From Rhodoblastus sp963748385 (GTDB lineage Bacteria; Pseudomonadota; Alphaproteobacteria; Rhizobiales; Beijerinckiaceae), in assembly GCA_963748385.1 (NCBI GenBank), contig CAVVIQ010000009.1:310001-374000 (forward strand): a stretch of DNA of 64,000 nt, given 5' to 3'. This document shows, one piece after another, positions 53,907-64,000 of this stretch. Under the pieces are notes generated by a model. It was given only the letters and a program-made list of their open reading frames with translations, was not told the origin of the DNA and searched no databases. The first letter of the stretch is position 1. Each line of letters starts with the position of its first letter. The translations under genes and the position numbers were made by a program.

Positions 53907-55232
53907 TCAAGCCGCCATCAATTCCTTTTCCAGCGCGACCAGATCGACCACGACGTCGGTCTCGGCGAGCGGCTCGGTCATCCGCTCCACCCGCGGCTCG
54001 GCTTGCGGCGCGGTTTGCAGCAGAGCCGGGCGCCGATCGGCAGGCTCCCCGGCGTTCGGGAATGGCGCGACAGACCCGGCCTTTTCCGCGCGCAGGCGCG
54101 CGACATTCTTGCATCCCGCCTCACGGGCGGCGTCCGCCTCGAAACGGCGCAGCAAAGCGATCAGCCGATCGAGCCCCTCGTCCCGCGCCGCCTCGCATTC
54201 CGCCAGCGCCGCCTGGACCAGGGGCAGGCGCAGGGCGCCGTTTTCCGCGCCTTCGTCCGGCCCGTCGCTCCCGCTTCGGGCGAGCGCCGCGAGGGCGGCG
54301 CGAAAGGCGGTCAGCATCGGCGCGGGCAGGCCCGCCCTGGCGTAAAGCGCGGCGAAGGCGGTCGAGGCCGGCTCGCGGAGGATTCCCTCGACCCGGCGCG
54401 GGCCCATGCCGGTGAGCTCGGCCAAAGTTGCGGCGAAAAGGCCGCTCTGGCCGCACAGCAGGGCGCGCAGCGCGAGGCTGGCGGTAAGCTGGCCGGAGCT
54501 GCGCAGATAGGCGGCGAGCGCCGCCGTCTCCCCGGAAACGGCCGTGCATCCGGCGGCGATGATCATGGCGGCGCGTTCGCGCGAATCCCTGGCGACGCGC
54601 TCCGAGCGCGCGGGCGAAAGCCAGTTGCGCTCGACCGCATATCGAGCGAGCTGACTCGCCGCCGCGGCGGCCAGCGCCGCGCGCGCCGAGCCGGGAAGCC
54701 ACGACCGCTGGAGCAGGGCCTCGCGCAATTCGGCGTCGTCGCCGAAACGTTCGACCATCCGCCGCATCGCAAATTCCGGCAGATTGGCGCCTTCGTTCAC
54801 CGCGAGCGCGATGAGGGCCTCGCGGGGCGCGATTTCGGCCAGGGCCGAGCAGACGGCGGGAGACAGTTCGGGGCGCAAGGCGATCGCCGCCTGAACGACA
54901 GCGTCGCCGACCGCGGCGCAATCGATCAGCTGGGCGTCGGTCAGCAGCGGCGAGCGGGAAAGCACCACCGAGGCGATGTCGGACTGATCGAGGGCGAGGG
55001 CGAGGACGATGGCCGGCGGCGCCCGCCTGGCGCCGGAGAAGCCTTCCGCCAGGGCGCGACGCACCAGCGGCGAGGGATCGTCGAGCATGGCGTGAAGCGC
55101 CTGCTCCGCCTCGGCGCGCTCCTCCGCTTCCATGTCGCTGTAAAGATAGGCCCGAGCCAGGGCGGAGACCCCATCCGCGCGCGCGCTGGCCGAAGCGTTC
55201 TCAGACCACAGGATGAATTTACGAACGATCAT
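53907..55232 (-). CDS. DUF2336 family alpha-helical protein
   Basis: The 441-residue protein is almost entirely helical, Ala/Leu/Arg-rich. ALARAYLYSDMEAEERAEAE, QALHAMLDDPSPLVRRALAE and IVLALALDQSDIASVVLSRS match the start of DUF2336 (HEAT-like repeats). The middle has VRRALAEGFSG and YAVERNWLSPARSERVARDS. DUF2336 proteins are alphaproteobacterial and of unknown function. An ATG at 55232 gives MIVRKFILWSENASAS. Divergent from the CitE-like gene. Confidence 0.78.
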   Translation of the reverse strand: MIVRKFILWSENASASARADGVSALARAYLYSDMEAEERAEAEQALHAMLDDPSPLVRRALAEGFSGARRAPPAIVLALALDQSDIASVVLSRSPLLTDAQLIDCAAVGDAVVQAAIALRPELSPAVCSALAEIAPREALIALAVNEGANLPEFAMRRMVERFGDDAELREALLQRSWLPGSARAALAAAAASQLARYAVERNWLSPARSERVARDSRERAAMIIAAGCTAVSGETAALAAYLRSSGQLTASLALRALLCGQSGLFAATLAELTGMGPRRVEGILREPASTAFAALYARAGLPAPMLTAFRAALAALARSGSDGPDEGAENGALRLPLVQAALAECEAARDEGLDRLIALLRRFEADAAREAGCKNVARLRAEKAGSVAPFPNAGEPADRRPALLQTAPQAEPRVERMTEPLAETDVVVDLVALEKELMAA

Positions 55233-55356
55233 GCGAGCCTCGCCGGGCTTGGGGGCCGCCGTCCGCGCGGACGGTTAACAGAGCATCGCCAAACAAGGTA
55301 AAGTTTCGCTTAATCGCCGCCTCGATTCGCGGCGCGCCGCCCGGGAAACTCAAGCC

Positions 55357-56058
55357 ATGCGCTCCATTCTCATCGTTCCCGCCGCGCGATCCTCCGCACG
55401 GACAGCGCTGGCGAGCGAGGCCGACGCCATCGCCATCGACCTCGCCGCCGTCGGCGACGAAGAGGAAGCGCGCCGCGCCGCCATCGAAATGCTCGGCCTC
55501 TTGCGAGCCGCCGGCAAGACGGCACTCGTTCTCATCCACCCGCTGGCCTCGGGCCGCGCCGACGCCGACCTCGACGCGGTGATGGCTGCGACGCCCGACG
55601 GAATCGTCCTTCCCGACGCCATCGGCGGGCGCGACGTCCAGCACCTCGGCGCCAAGCTCGCGGTGCGCGAGGCGGAAAACGACCTGCCCGACGGCTCGAC
55701 CAGAATTCTCGCGCTCGCCGCCGACTTCCCCGCCGCGGTGTTCGAACTCGGCTCGCTCGCCCGCGCGACGCGCCGCCTGATCGGGATTGGCCGCGACGAG
55801 CGCCGGCTCGCGGAAAGGCTTGGTCTCGCGCTTGCGGGAGAGGAAAGGCCGGAGCCCCTGCGCGCCGCGCGCGGCCTCGCCGTGCTGGCGGCGGCGGCGG
55901 CGGGCGCGCCCGCCTTCGACAGCGCGGAGCCGGGCGAAGGCGAATTTTTCGCACGCGCCTGCGCGCGCGCCGCGCGGGACGGCTTTTCCGGCAAATTGGC
56001 GCTGACGCCCGATCAGGCGCGGGCCGTCAACGCCGCCTTCACGGTCAGAAACTCGTGA
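55357..56058 (+). CDS. CitE/HpcH-aldolase-like protein, short, with altered active site
   Basis: The 233-residue TIM-barrel-like protein is related to citrate lyase beta subunits (HpcH/HpaI family): MRSILIVPAARSSARTALAS, EADAIAIDLAAVGDEEEARR, ATPDGIVLPDAIGGRDVQHL and ALTPDQARAVNAAF. In active members the early motif is DLEDAV; here it is DLAAVG, so metal-binding residues are probably absent. It is also about 50 residues shorter than typical CitE. A regulatory or decayed function is likely. The 3' end overlaps the convergent nitroreductase gene by 14 bases. Confidence 0.65.
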   Translation: MRSILIVPAARSSARTALASEADAIAIDLAAVGDEEEARRAAIEMLGLLRAAGKTALVLIHPLASGRADADLDAVMAATPDGIVLPDAIGGRDVQHLGAKLAVREAENDLPDGSTRILALAADFPAAVFELGSLARATRRLIGIGRDERRLAERLGLALAGEERPEPLRAARGLAVLAAAAAGAPAFDSAEPGEGEFFARACARAARDGFSGKLALTPDQARAVNAAFTVRNS

Positions 56059-56608
56059 TCAGATCGTCGAGATCGGGCCGCGCGCGATCCTCGGGCGGAT
56101 TGTCCACCCGGCCGATATGGATGAAGCCGGCGATTCTTTCGTGCTCGGCCAGGCCGAAACGCGCCATCGCCTCGCGGTCATAGGCGCACCATTCGGTGAG
56201 CCAGGCGGTGCGGAAGCCCATCGCGGTCGCGGCGACGGTCAATGCCATGCAGACCGCGCCCGCCGACAATTGTTGCTCCCATTCCGGAATCTTCGCATGC
56301 GGCGCGGCGCGCGACACCACCCCGACGACCAGCGGGGCGCGGGCGAATCGGCCGCGCTCCAGTTCGAGGCGCTGGGGATCGGCGTTCGGCTCGCGGCGGG
56401 AAAGAATTTGGGCGAGGATTTCGCCGGCGCGCGCGCGGCCCTCGCCCTCGAAAACGATGAAACGCCACGGCGCGAGCTTGCCATGGTCGGGCACGCGCGC
56501 GGCGACGGCGAGCAGCGCGCGCAATTCCTCGGGCGTCGGGCCGGGGCCGCGCATGGCGATCGGCGGGACGGAGCGGCGCGCGGCGAGAAGTTTCAAGGTG
56601 TCGTTCAT
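56045..56608 (-). CDS. Nitroreductase family protein (YdjA-like)
   Basis: The 187-residue flavoprotein of the small nitroreductase type reads LLAARRSVPPIAMRGPGPTP, VAARVPDHGKLAPWRFIVFE, QQLSAGAVCMALTVAATAMG, FRTAWLTEWCAYDREAM and AGFIHIGRVDNPPEDRARPD. Such enzymes bind FMN and reduce nitro or quinone compounds; the substrate is not known. ATG 56608. It overlaps the CitE-like gene at its 3' end. Confidence 0.88.
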   Translation of the reverse strand: MNDTLKLLAARRSVPPIAMRGPGPTPEELRALLAVAARVPDHGKLAPWRFIVFEGEGRARAGEILAQILSRREPNADPQRLELERGRFARAPLVVGVVSRAAPHAKIPEWEQQLSAGAVCMALTVAATAMGFRTAWLTEWCAYDREAMARFGLAEHERIAGFIHIGRVDNPPEDRARPDLDDLITSF

Positions 56609-56691
56609 GAAAAGATCCCGGATTTTTGCCGGACAAAGCCCTAAAATGGCCGCTTTGTAAACCGATGGCGAGAGCGGGAACGGAGGGGCCG

Positions 56692-57667
56692 GTGCGTCGC
56701 GCGAAGACTGATCTTGCTGAAATGCGAAAGCGCGCCCTTGGCGCGCTGCTTTTTCTCGTCCTCCCGGCCGCGGCGGCCGCCGAGACGCCTCCCCTGCCCG
56801 CGCTGACTCCGGCGCCGCCGGTCGCCGGCGCGCCGGGCCCCGATGCGGCGGCGCCCGCCCAGGACAGCCAGCCGCGTGTGGCGGTCTCGTTCAACGCGGT
56901 CTTCGCGCCCGGCGACATCCAGGCGATCGGCTCCGGGCTGATCTGGCGGGTTTTCGACGCCCGCGCCGGCGACAACGGCGGCCACGCCCTGATCACCGAG
57001 TTCGAACGATCCGGCGCCGACTTTCGAGCTTCCCGACGGCGATTACATCGTCCACGCCGCCTGCGGCCTCGCCGGCGCGAACAAACAGATCGCGGTCAAT
57101 GGCCGACCGATCAACCAGCGGCTGGTGATGCACGCAGGGGCCCTGAAGATCGAGGGGATGCTCGGCGACGCCCCGATCCCGCCGGCGCGGCTCGACATCA
57201 AGGTCTATCTGCCCGACCGCGACGATCCCGAAGCCAAGCTGATCATTCCCAGTCTCAAGGCGGGCGCGCCGGAATGCCTGCCCGAGGGCGCCTATCATAT
57301 CGTCTCGATCCTGATGGACGTTTCGCCGGGATCGACCGTTCCGACCAATTCCAATGTCAGCGCCGACATGCGGGTGCAGGCGGGCAAACTGACCGACGTG
57401 ATCCTGCGCCATCGCGCCGCCAACATGACCCTGAAACTGGTCAACGCGCCCGGCGGCGAGGCGCTCGCCAACACCAGCTTCTCGGTCCTGACCCCCGGCG
57501 GCGACGTGATCCGCGAAATGATCGGCGCCTTTCCCAACATCGTCCTCGCCGAGGGCGAATATGTCGCCATCGCCCGCCACGACAACACGACCTATCAGGC
57601 GACCTTCAAGGTCGTCGCCAATCAGAACCGCGATGTCGAAGTGCTCGCGACCCAGCCGGCCCCGTGA
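56692..57667 (+). CDS. Secreted hypothetical protein, one frameshift
   Basis: The protein has an N-terminal signal peptide (RKRALGALLFLVLPAAAAAE), a Pro/Ala linker, and then SFNAVFAPGDIQAIGSGLIW. The frame breaks near 57020: one extra T in GACTTTCGAG for GACTTCGAG. Removing it gives ADFELPDGDYIVHAACGLAG without interruption. Several segments look like repeated beta-sandwich units (GALKIEGMLGDAPIPPARLD, LPEGAYHIVSILMDVSPGST, LKLVNAPGGEALANTSFSVL, LAEGEYVAIARHDNTTYQAT). I do not recognise the family. GTG 56692 follows GGAGGGG; ATG 56722 is an alternative. A cytochrome c gene follows closely. Confidence 0.65.
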
Positions 57668-57745
57668 TCCGGGACCATGATTCAGGACAAGGCGCTTGCG
57701 CATGGCCCGACGGATGATCAATGATTGCCGGACGGAGTTCGACTC

Positions 57746-58066
57746 ATGCGCCTTTTCGCGATTCCTTTCCTTTTCGCCGTTACGGCGTCCCTCCCGGCCC
57801 TGGCCGCCCCGCCCGACCCAGACCATGGCAAGATCATCGCCCAGCGCTGGTGCGCCACCTGCCATGACGTTGCGGTCGGCCAGAAACAGGCCAGCGTCGA
57901 CGCTCCGAGCTTTTTCTATGTCGCGCGGCACATGGACAAGCGCGACCTGACGTCCTTTCTCACCGACCCGCATCCGAAAATGCCGGACATGAGCCTGACC
58001 CGGCAGGAGATCGACGACCTGACCGCCTATATCCGCTCGCTGGCGCAACCGGGCCAAGGCGAATAG
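57746..58066 (+). CDS. Small periplasmic cytochrome c
   Basis: The 106-residue protein has a signal peptide (MRLFAIPFLFAVTASLPALA), one haem-binding motif WCATCHDVAVG and a Met ligand in HPKMPDMSLTRQEIDDLTAY. This is a class I c-type cytochrome of small size. It carries electrons in the periplasm; the partner is unknown. ATG 57746 has GGAG in front; an in-frame ATG at 57725 is less likely. Confidence 0.9.
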   Translation: MRLFAIPFLFAVTASLPALAAPPDPDHGKIIAQRWCATCHDVAVGQKQASVDAPSFFYVARHMDKRDLTSFLTDPHPKMPDMSLTRQEIDDLTAYIRSLAQPGQGE

Positions 58067-58089
58067 CGGCGGCCGGGGCTCTGCGGCCG

Positions 58090-59007
58090 ATGCCGGCGGA
58101 ACAAGTGAACGGAGCCCGTCCTGAACCCGATCGGCCGGCGGCCGCGCCGGAAGCCCCGGCGCGAAGCCGTCGAGAGGTTCTGCGCCGAGTCTATGCGCGA
58201 ATTTGGCGGGACCGGATCCTGTCCTTCGCCGCCGCCGTCACTTTCTACATGCTGCTGGCCATTTTCCCGGCGATCGCCGTGCTCATCGCCATCTATGGCT
58301 TCTTCGCCAATCCGACCGTGATCGGCGCGGAGATCGACAATCTCGCCGGCGTGCTTCCCGGCGCGGCGGTCGAGCTTCTGAAAATGCAGGCCGAGCGCAT
58401 GGCCAGCCAGCCGCCCGGAACCATGAGCGCGGCCTTCGCCACCGGCCTCGTGATCTCGATCTGGAGCGCGAACGGCGGCACGAAAGCCCTGTTCGACGCG
58501 CTGAACGTCGCTTTCGGCGAGCATGAAAAACGCGGCTTCTTCAAGCTCAACGCCCTGTCCCTGCTCTTCACCTTCTGCGTGATAGGCTTCACCACGGTCG
58601 CGCTGCTGGCCATGATCGCCTTGCCCTATCTGCTGGGCTGGCTCGGCCTCGGCGGATGGACCCATGCCCTGCTGGCCGACGGCAAATGGCCGGCCCTGGT
58701 CGCCGTCAGCGAAGTCGGCATCGCCGTTGTCTACCGCTTCGGACCGAACCGCGCCTCCAGCCGCCTGCGCCTGGTGACATGGGGAAGCTCATTCGCCGCC
58801 GTCGCCTGGCTGGCGGCGTCGCTCCTCTTTTCCTGGTACACCACCAGTTTCGGCAGCTATGACCGGATCTACGGCCCGCTCGGCGCGGTCGTCGGCTTCA
58901 TGACCTGGATCTGGCTGTCGAGCTTCTTCGTTCTGGTCGGAGCGCTGCTGAACCACGAAATCGAGTTGCGCAAGGCGCAGGCCCCTTCGGCGCGAATGGC
59001 CGATTGA
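58090..59007 (+). CDS. YihY/BrkB family membrane protein
   Basis: The 305-residue protein reads RILSFAAAVTFYMLLAIFPA, IAVLIAIYGFFANPTVIGAE, LISIWSANGGTKALFDALNV and AFGEHEKRGFFKLNALSLLF, then SFGSYDRIYGPLGAVVGFMT and WIWLSSFFVLVGALLNHEIE. This is the YihY/UPF0761 pattern with about six membrane helices. The family's function is unsettled; some were called ribonuclease BN in error. Its last 110 bases overlap the annotated end of the large Hint protein on the other strand. Confidence 0.88.
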   Translation: MPAEQVNGARPEPDRPAAAPEAPARSRREVLRRVYARIWRDRILSFAAAVTFYMLLAIFPAIAVLIAIYGFFANPTVIGAEIDNLAGVLPGAAVELLKMQAERMASQPPGTMSAAFATGLVISIWSANGGTKALFDALNVAFGEHEKRGFFKLNALSLLFTFCVIGFTTVALLAMIALPYLLGWLGLGGWTHALLADGKWPALVAVSEVGIAVVYRFGPNRASSRLRLVTWGSSFAAVAWLAASLLFSWYTTSFGSYDRIYGPLGAVVGFMTWIWLSSFFVLVGALLNHEIELRKAQAPSARMAD

Positions 59008-62000
59008 CGGCCGTCACGGCGCCGGCGGCGAGGAACATTCTGTTCCTGAAAAACGCGCCATCCGCCGAACGCCGCAGTTCGATTTCGTGCGGACGTGACG
59101 GATCGAGCGGCGCGGCGAGACGGAACGCGAAGCCCCGACCGCCCTGTGGCCTTTCGCCTTCCGCATAGGCGTAGCCTGCGAAAGCGCCATCGACCAGCAC
59201 GTCAAGGCACACCGGCGCGTCGGGGAAGGCCGCGTTGCGCGCCCAGCCCGAGACGCCCTCATGGTCGCAACGTTCAACCTCGCCGAAAAGCGCGCCGAAA
59301 TCGGTTGCTTCCGGGTAGTCAAGGCCGGCGCGCTCCGCGAGGCGCCGCCGGACGCGATCGAGGGCAAAACCATCTTCGACGCGCGGCGCGCAATAGACGA
59401 TCTCCTTCGGCCGCGCCTCGGGATAGAGTTTTCTGAACTCGTGGGCGTTGTGGAACATGCCGCGGCTGTCGTCGTCGACGAAGCTTTCGGAAAAGGCGCC
59501 TTCGGCGATCAGCACGTCATGGTTTTCCAGTTCGATGTGGAAATAATGGATGTCGTTTTCAGGCTTTTCCTGGACGATGGTCACTCCATTGACGAGATGC
59601 TTGGCCGAAATCAGCACGCTGTCGAGGAACATGGCGTGCTCCGGCGAAACCAGCAGATCGCGCCGCGGCACGCCGACATCGAGTGACCCCGCCCGGAAGC
59701 GGATGGGGAGAAGATCGGGATTGTTGGCGGCGAAACGGGCGGAATAGGCGCGGGTTCCGATCCAGACGATCTTCCGCCGGGCGCCCGAGGCGGTCACGAC
59801 AGAATCGCCGATCTTCAGATTCTCGACCGCGACCTCGCCGTTCGCGGTGGCGATCAGCGTCCCGGCGCAATAGCAGGCGGCATAGGTGATGACGTCCGCC
59901 GAGGTCGACGAATTATAGGCGAGGTTGAACTGGTTCTGGTAATAGGTTCCGTCCAGCGTCAGGGTTTCCAAAACCTGGGTGCCGCTGGCGTTCTCGACCT
60001 CGAGAGTCCCCGACGCGCCATTCTGGGTCCAGACGAGGATATCGCCGGCCGAACCCGAGGACATGACGTCGATGGCGTCGCTGGTTGGGCCGTCCGCGCC
60101 CGTGAAGCCCGAAATCACGCCGTGGAAATTGCTGGTGAAGGTCGAGCCCGAGCCCTCGCCGGTCAGGTCGAGCGTTCCCCAGTGGGAGCCGGTGGTGAAC
60201 GTAATCGTCGGATTGACCGTGGCGGTTCCCACGACCCCCTTCAAGGCGAGGTCGGAATTGCTGTACAGGTCGCCGATGGAAAACGCCGTCGCGGTGGTGG
60301 CGTCGATTTGGCCGCCGTCGACGCCGACCGTCAGCACCTCGCCGGGGGCCGTGCCGATCGCCTCGACCGAGCCGCCGTCGAGAGCGGCAGTATAGGTGCC
60401 GTAACCGGTAATCCCGGTCGAGGAGCTGACTCCGCCGGTCCCGTAGACGTCGCCGCCCGACAGCTCGATGCTTTGAGTAAGGTTGACCTGCGCGCCCGCG
60501 CCCAACAGGTCAAGGTTGCCGGCGCCGACATTGATCCATTGCGCTGTAAGGGTGACGCCGGCGTCTATGTCGAGCGTGCCCAAGCCATTGACCTGGGCAT
60601 AGATCGCCGTATCGGAAGTTGCCGTGCCGGGCGAAGTGGGGCCAAGCGCCAGCACGTCCGTGGCGAGGCTGCCGGTCTGGAGCTGAGCGCCCCCTGGGCC
60701 TGTCCCGGTGTAGATCAAGGCGCCGTTGAGGTCGAGCGTGCCGCCGCCGCTTTCCTTGATTTCCCCCCCGTATTGGCCGGAGGCGGTGATCGAAGCGTTG
60801 ACCACGCCGTCGCCGGAAATCGCGACAGGGGAGTTCGCGAGGTAGATGCCGGCCGCGTCGGTGAAGGTGGCGCCGGCGCCATCGAGCTTGATCGTGGCGT
60901 TGGTGGTCGTGTTGAGCGCGTCGGTCAGCGTGAGCCCCCCGCCGGCGCCGATTTCGAGCGTGCCATAATCGCCATTGCCGCTGGGGTCGATCACCGAGAT
61001 TGCGGTGTTGCCGGCGGCGTCGAACTTCAGCGTGTTGCTGGACCAACCATAGAGTTCCAACGTCCCCGCGGTCACCTTGCCCTGCAGATCGAGCGTCCCG
61101 CCGACGCCGCCATAGCCTTCGTTGTAGTTGGCGGCGATCGTGCCCGAAGTAGCGTTTATGGGGCCTTCGACGGTCCCTGCGCCTTCGAGAATCGCGCCGG
61201 AGCCGATCGTCAGGCCGTTGACGTTCGTGTCATCGAGAGTCGCGGTCCCGCCGTCGAGCTTGATCGCGCCATTGGTGATGCTTTCGGCGCCAGTGATGGT
61301 CAGCGAGCCCGTCGGGCCGATCTCCAGCATCTGGTTGGCGGTGCTGATCGAGATCGGCGCCCGAGGCCGGCCGTTCCGCCGATTTCGAGGTCGCCGCCAG
61401 CGGTGGCGATGGCCAGCGTCCGGTCCGTTCCCGCTCCCTGGTTGACCTGCCCGGTCAGGTCGAGCGTCCCGCCGCTGGCGGTGATCGTTCCGGCGCCTGT
61501 GCCGTTGAGCAGGTCGATGCCGACCGTTCCATAGCCTGTAATCGTCGTCGTCGTCGCGATCGTGCCGTTGGCCGACGCGTTGCCCGGATTCTCGACGATC
61601 GACCCGCCGGCCATGGTGATGCCCGCGGCGTCGGTCAGCTGGACGGCCCCCGTCGTGCTGTCGAGCTGGACCGTGTTGCCTGTCCCGACGGTGAGGGCGT
61701 CCGTCAGCCCGAGAGAACTCGCGGTCGAGCTTTCCGCGCCGATTTCGAGCGTGCCGGCCGAGCCAGAGAAAGAAAGGCTGGTCGCATAATTAGCCGTGGC
61801 GGCGGCGCCGGCGCCGAGCACCAGATCGCCCGCGACGATGGTGAGCGCATCCATCGGCGTCGCGGAGGCCCCGACCGCGCCGTCGATGTCCAGCGTTCCG
61901 CCGACGGTGATGGTATTGGCCGTGCCCGTGCCGCTTTTGGTGACGGCGCCCGTAATTGTGCCATAGCCGGCGATCGCGCCGCTGCTGGTTCCGCTGCCGA

Positions 62001-63671
62001 GCGCGACAGACGGATCGTCCAGGGTCCCGCCATCGAGGATGATCGTTCCCGTGTTGGTGATCGTCCCGGCGCCGGTCGTTTCCAGTTCGCCGTATACGTA
62101 CAGGTCGCTGTCCTTGTTGATCAGCGTCCCGGCGACGCTCAGGGTCGCGCTGGAGCTGACGTCGATATATCCGGACCAAAAGTCGGTCCCCTCGGAGCCG
62201 CCCTCGTTTGTCAGCGTGTGGTCGAGGGTCAGCGTGCCGCTCTCGACAGTGATGTCGCCGGTGTTGGTGACGCCGACGGTCCCGCCGTCGAGCGTGCTCG
62301 TCCCATAGCTGAAGATGACGCCGCCAAGGGTCGTCGTCGTATTGCCGAGGTTGATCCCTCCCGAGTCGGTCAGCGTGCTCCCATTGAGGTTGATGACGTT
62401 GTACTGGCTGACGCTCAAGGCGCCGGTCAAGGTCAGCGACGCCGCCGAAGTGAGCGCGGGGCGCCGATGTCGAGCGTCGCCGGCGCCGAGATCGAGCCGC
62501 TGAGCGTCACCGTGGAAGCGGTATTGCCGGAAGCGTCGAACTCCAGCGTTCCCCCGGCGGCGACCGTCGGCGTAAGGGTCCCCGTGAGCGCTTGCTGCAG
62601 ATCGAGGACGCCGCTCGCCGAATTGGCGCTGATCGCTCCCGTATGGCTCGCGAGCGAGAGGTCGACCGTTCCCCACCCGGAGATGGGCGTGGCGGCGGAA
62701 AGCGTCCCGGCGCCGGTGAGCGAGCCGCCCGCGAGCGTGATCCCATAATTGTCGGTCAGGCCGTTTGTGCCGGCGACATTGACCGTGTCGTACTGGTTGA
62801 CGGTGAGCGCCGTGGAAAGCGTCAGCGAGCCGCTCGAAGCGATATCGAGGGTTGCGACAGAACCGCTCGTTCCGTTCAACGTGGCCGAATAAGCGACGCT
62901 CGATGCGCCGTCGAGTTGGAGGGTCGCGCCCGCGCCGACGGCGAGCGTGGCGCTGGTCCCCGAGCCGTAGACCGTGTTTTTGAACTCCAGCGTCTGTCCG
63001 CTGACATTGGCGTCGATCGCGCCATAGTCATAGAAGTAGTCGGTGGCGCTGCCGGCGGCGACGACCCCCGCGCCGCTCAGGGTGGCGCCGGCTTCGTTAT
63101 ATAGATTGCTATGGTAGTTGAGCGTGGCGAGGGAGCTGCTCGTCCCGTTCAGGGTGATCGCGCCATAGTTAACCAGATAGTTATTGGCGTTGAGCGTCGC
63201 GCCGGCGCTCAGCGTGACCGACCCGCTGGCATAGCTATACAATTCGTTGTTCAGGGTCAGCGCGCCGCCGGTGACGTTGACGGCGCCGTAATTGAGAATC
63301 TCATAGGCCGAGATCGAGCTGGTTCCGCTGCTCGTGATCGTCCCGGCGCTCGAGGTCGAAGTGCCGTTGTAGAGATAGCCGCTCGTCGAAAGGGAGCCGC
63401 CGACGAGAGAAATGGTTCCGGCCGTGTTGTTGACGGTCGTGGCGGTCAGAGAATTGCCGCCGATGTCCAGGCTGGCGTTGGCGTTGTCGAGCGTCAGCGT
63501 CGTGATCGTGAGGGGCGAAACGTCCAGCGTGACGGTATAGGTTCCCGACCCCGAAAGCGTAGCCGTATCCGCGCCGGTATTGCCGTTCTGTCCAGGGTAG
63601 CCGGTGGAGGGACTCCAGTTGGCGGGATTGCTCCAATTGCCGCTGCCTGCGTTCCAGGTGTAGCCCGTCAT
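58898..63671 (-). CDS. Large beta-repeat surface protein with C-terminal Hint domain, two frameshifts
   Basis: The composite protein of about 1,590 residues starts ATG 63671 after GGGAG. The N-terminus TWNAGSGNWSNPANWSPSTG is the usual opening of beta-strand-repeat (autotransporter-repeat-like) proteins. More than 1,000 residues of Gly/Thr/Ser-rich imperfect repeats follow (GTLDIDGAV, GTLEIGAGGGLTLTDAL, SGTLTLDHTLTNEGG). No autotransporter barrel follows. Instead CYCAGTLIATANGEVAVENL opens a Hint cassette near-identical to those at 4999 and 6811, continuing to the GWARN...IELRRSADGA tail. Frames shift near 62460 and 61345. The true stop may lie near 59015 if one further frameshift is present; as read, the frame overlaps yihY to 58898. 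No signal peptide is evident. Probably an extracellular adhesin. Confidence 0.75.
59043..59870 (-). repeat. Inverted third copy of the Hint cassette
   Basis: This is the reverse complement of the cassettes at 4999-5830 and 6811-7640. It is highly similar at DNA level along its length. It is placed about 52 kb from them and in opposite orientation. Homologous recombination between this and either plus-strand copy would invert the intervening segment. Confidence 0.8.
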
Positions 63672-64000
63672 CGAATTGCTCCCTTACCCGACATTTCCCG
63701 GACCGACGGTCCATCGGTCCCTGATCGATGCAGTTCAGGCCGTCCGCTTTCCCATCGGATTGCGGAACGGCGCGACAACGGCGAACATCCCAGCGCGAAG
63801 CCGGAAAGGCCGCCTTGGCCGGCCTGCGAGGCGACCTTCCAGCCCGTCTCGCAGGCCGCCGGAGGCGTCGACCAACGTCCAACTGTCGGCCAGGCCATCT
63901 CGTCACCGCCATATGTCGCAACCGCTCGACAGGTCGACGCCATTTCGGCCTCCCGCCCAACGTGCGGATTGGGGGTCAGGAAAATTCAGCCTCGATTCCC
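63672..64000. other. Upstream region of the large Hint protein
   Basis: No convincing gene is present in the last 329 bases; open frames are Arg/Pro-rich. The promoter of the minus-strand adhesin should lie here. Nothing else was recognised. Confidence 0.4.

Noticed and set aside
58898..63671. The large beta-repeat protein as a classical autotransporter
   Set aside because: No C-terminal barrel is present; the C-terminus is a Hint cassette.

Overview
The window is a GC-rich chromosomal segment of an alphaproteobacterium, most likely of the order Hyphomicrobiales (Rhizobiales). The evidence is the gene content: the CckA, DivK and PleD cell-cycle regulators, a single-cysteine DksA, DUF3572 next to divK, a DUF2336 protein, TrmJ, an FNR-type regulator, and a dispersed intergenic palindrome typical of that order. 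A Beijerinckiaceae or Methylocystaceae-like host would fit, but the genus cannot be settled from this sequence. No rRNA, tRNA, CRISPR array, insertion sequence or prophage was seen.

Layout. 1-7.7 kb: the 3' end of an aminoacyl-tRNA-protein transferase, a TPR-sulfotransferase, and two tandem genes encoding glycine-rich modules followed by a Hint domain. 7.9-11.5 kb: a hypothetical protein, trmJ, and a divergent response regulator/histidine kinase pair. 11.6-18.5 kb: icd with a 3' array of mini-hairpins, a winged-helix protein, dksA, a FliO-like protein and cckA. 18.6-23 kb: small cysteine-rich membrane proteins, a DUF2254 protein, kup and a kup fragment. 23.1-25.6 kb: a rubrerythrin, Fe-S oxidoreductase and DUF3501 operon. 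26-30 kb: an RpfF-like DSF synthase, a GGDEF-EAL protein and a second crotonase. 30.1-34.3 kb: oxyR, ahpC, ahpF and a guanidino-group hydrolase. 34.4-40 kb: recA, alaS and an outer-membrane protein. 40.7-49.7 kb: TPR protein, SixA-like phosphatase, YcjX/YcjF, ferredoxin, divK-pleD, TusE and a FemAB-like protein. 49.7-59 kb: HIT protein, fnr-azlC-azlD, NAD kinase, Nudix hydrolase, DUF2336, CitE-like, nitroreductase, a secreted protein, cytochrome c and YihY. 58.9-63.7 kb: a very large beta-repeat protein on the minus strand whose C-terminus is a third copy of the same Hint module.

Most notable. (1) The two tandem genes carry repeated modules that match, by eye, the glycine-rich domain of metazoan ALK/LTK receptors, joined to a Hint autoprocessing-type domain. 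The same Hint cassette is attached to an unrelated beta-repeat protein 52 kb away in inverted orientation. (2) A 30-nt-period array of six CGGC-loop-GCCG mini-hairpins sits at the 3' end of icd; five loops fit GNRA. (3) A DSF-type signalling cassette couples an RpfF-like synthase to a membrane GGDEF-EAL protein. (4) A 68-nt kup fragment lies beside DUF2254.

Caution: many reading frames are broken by single-base shifts, including the near-essential icd and alaS. The pattern is best explained by indel errors in the sequence, so frameshifted genes here are reported as CDS rather than as genuine pseudogenes.
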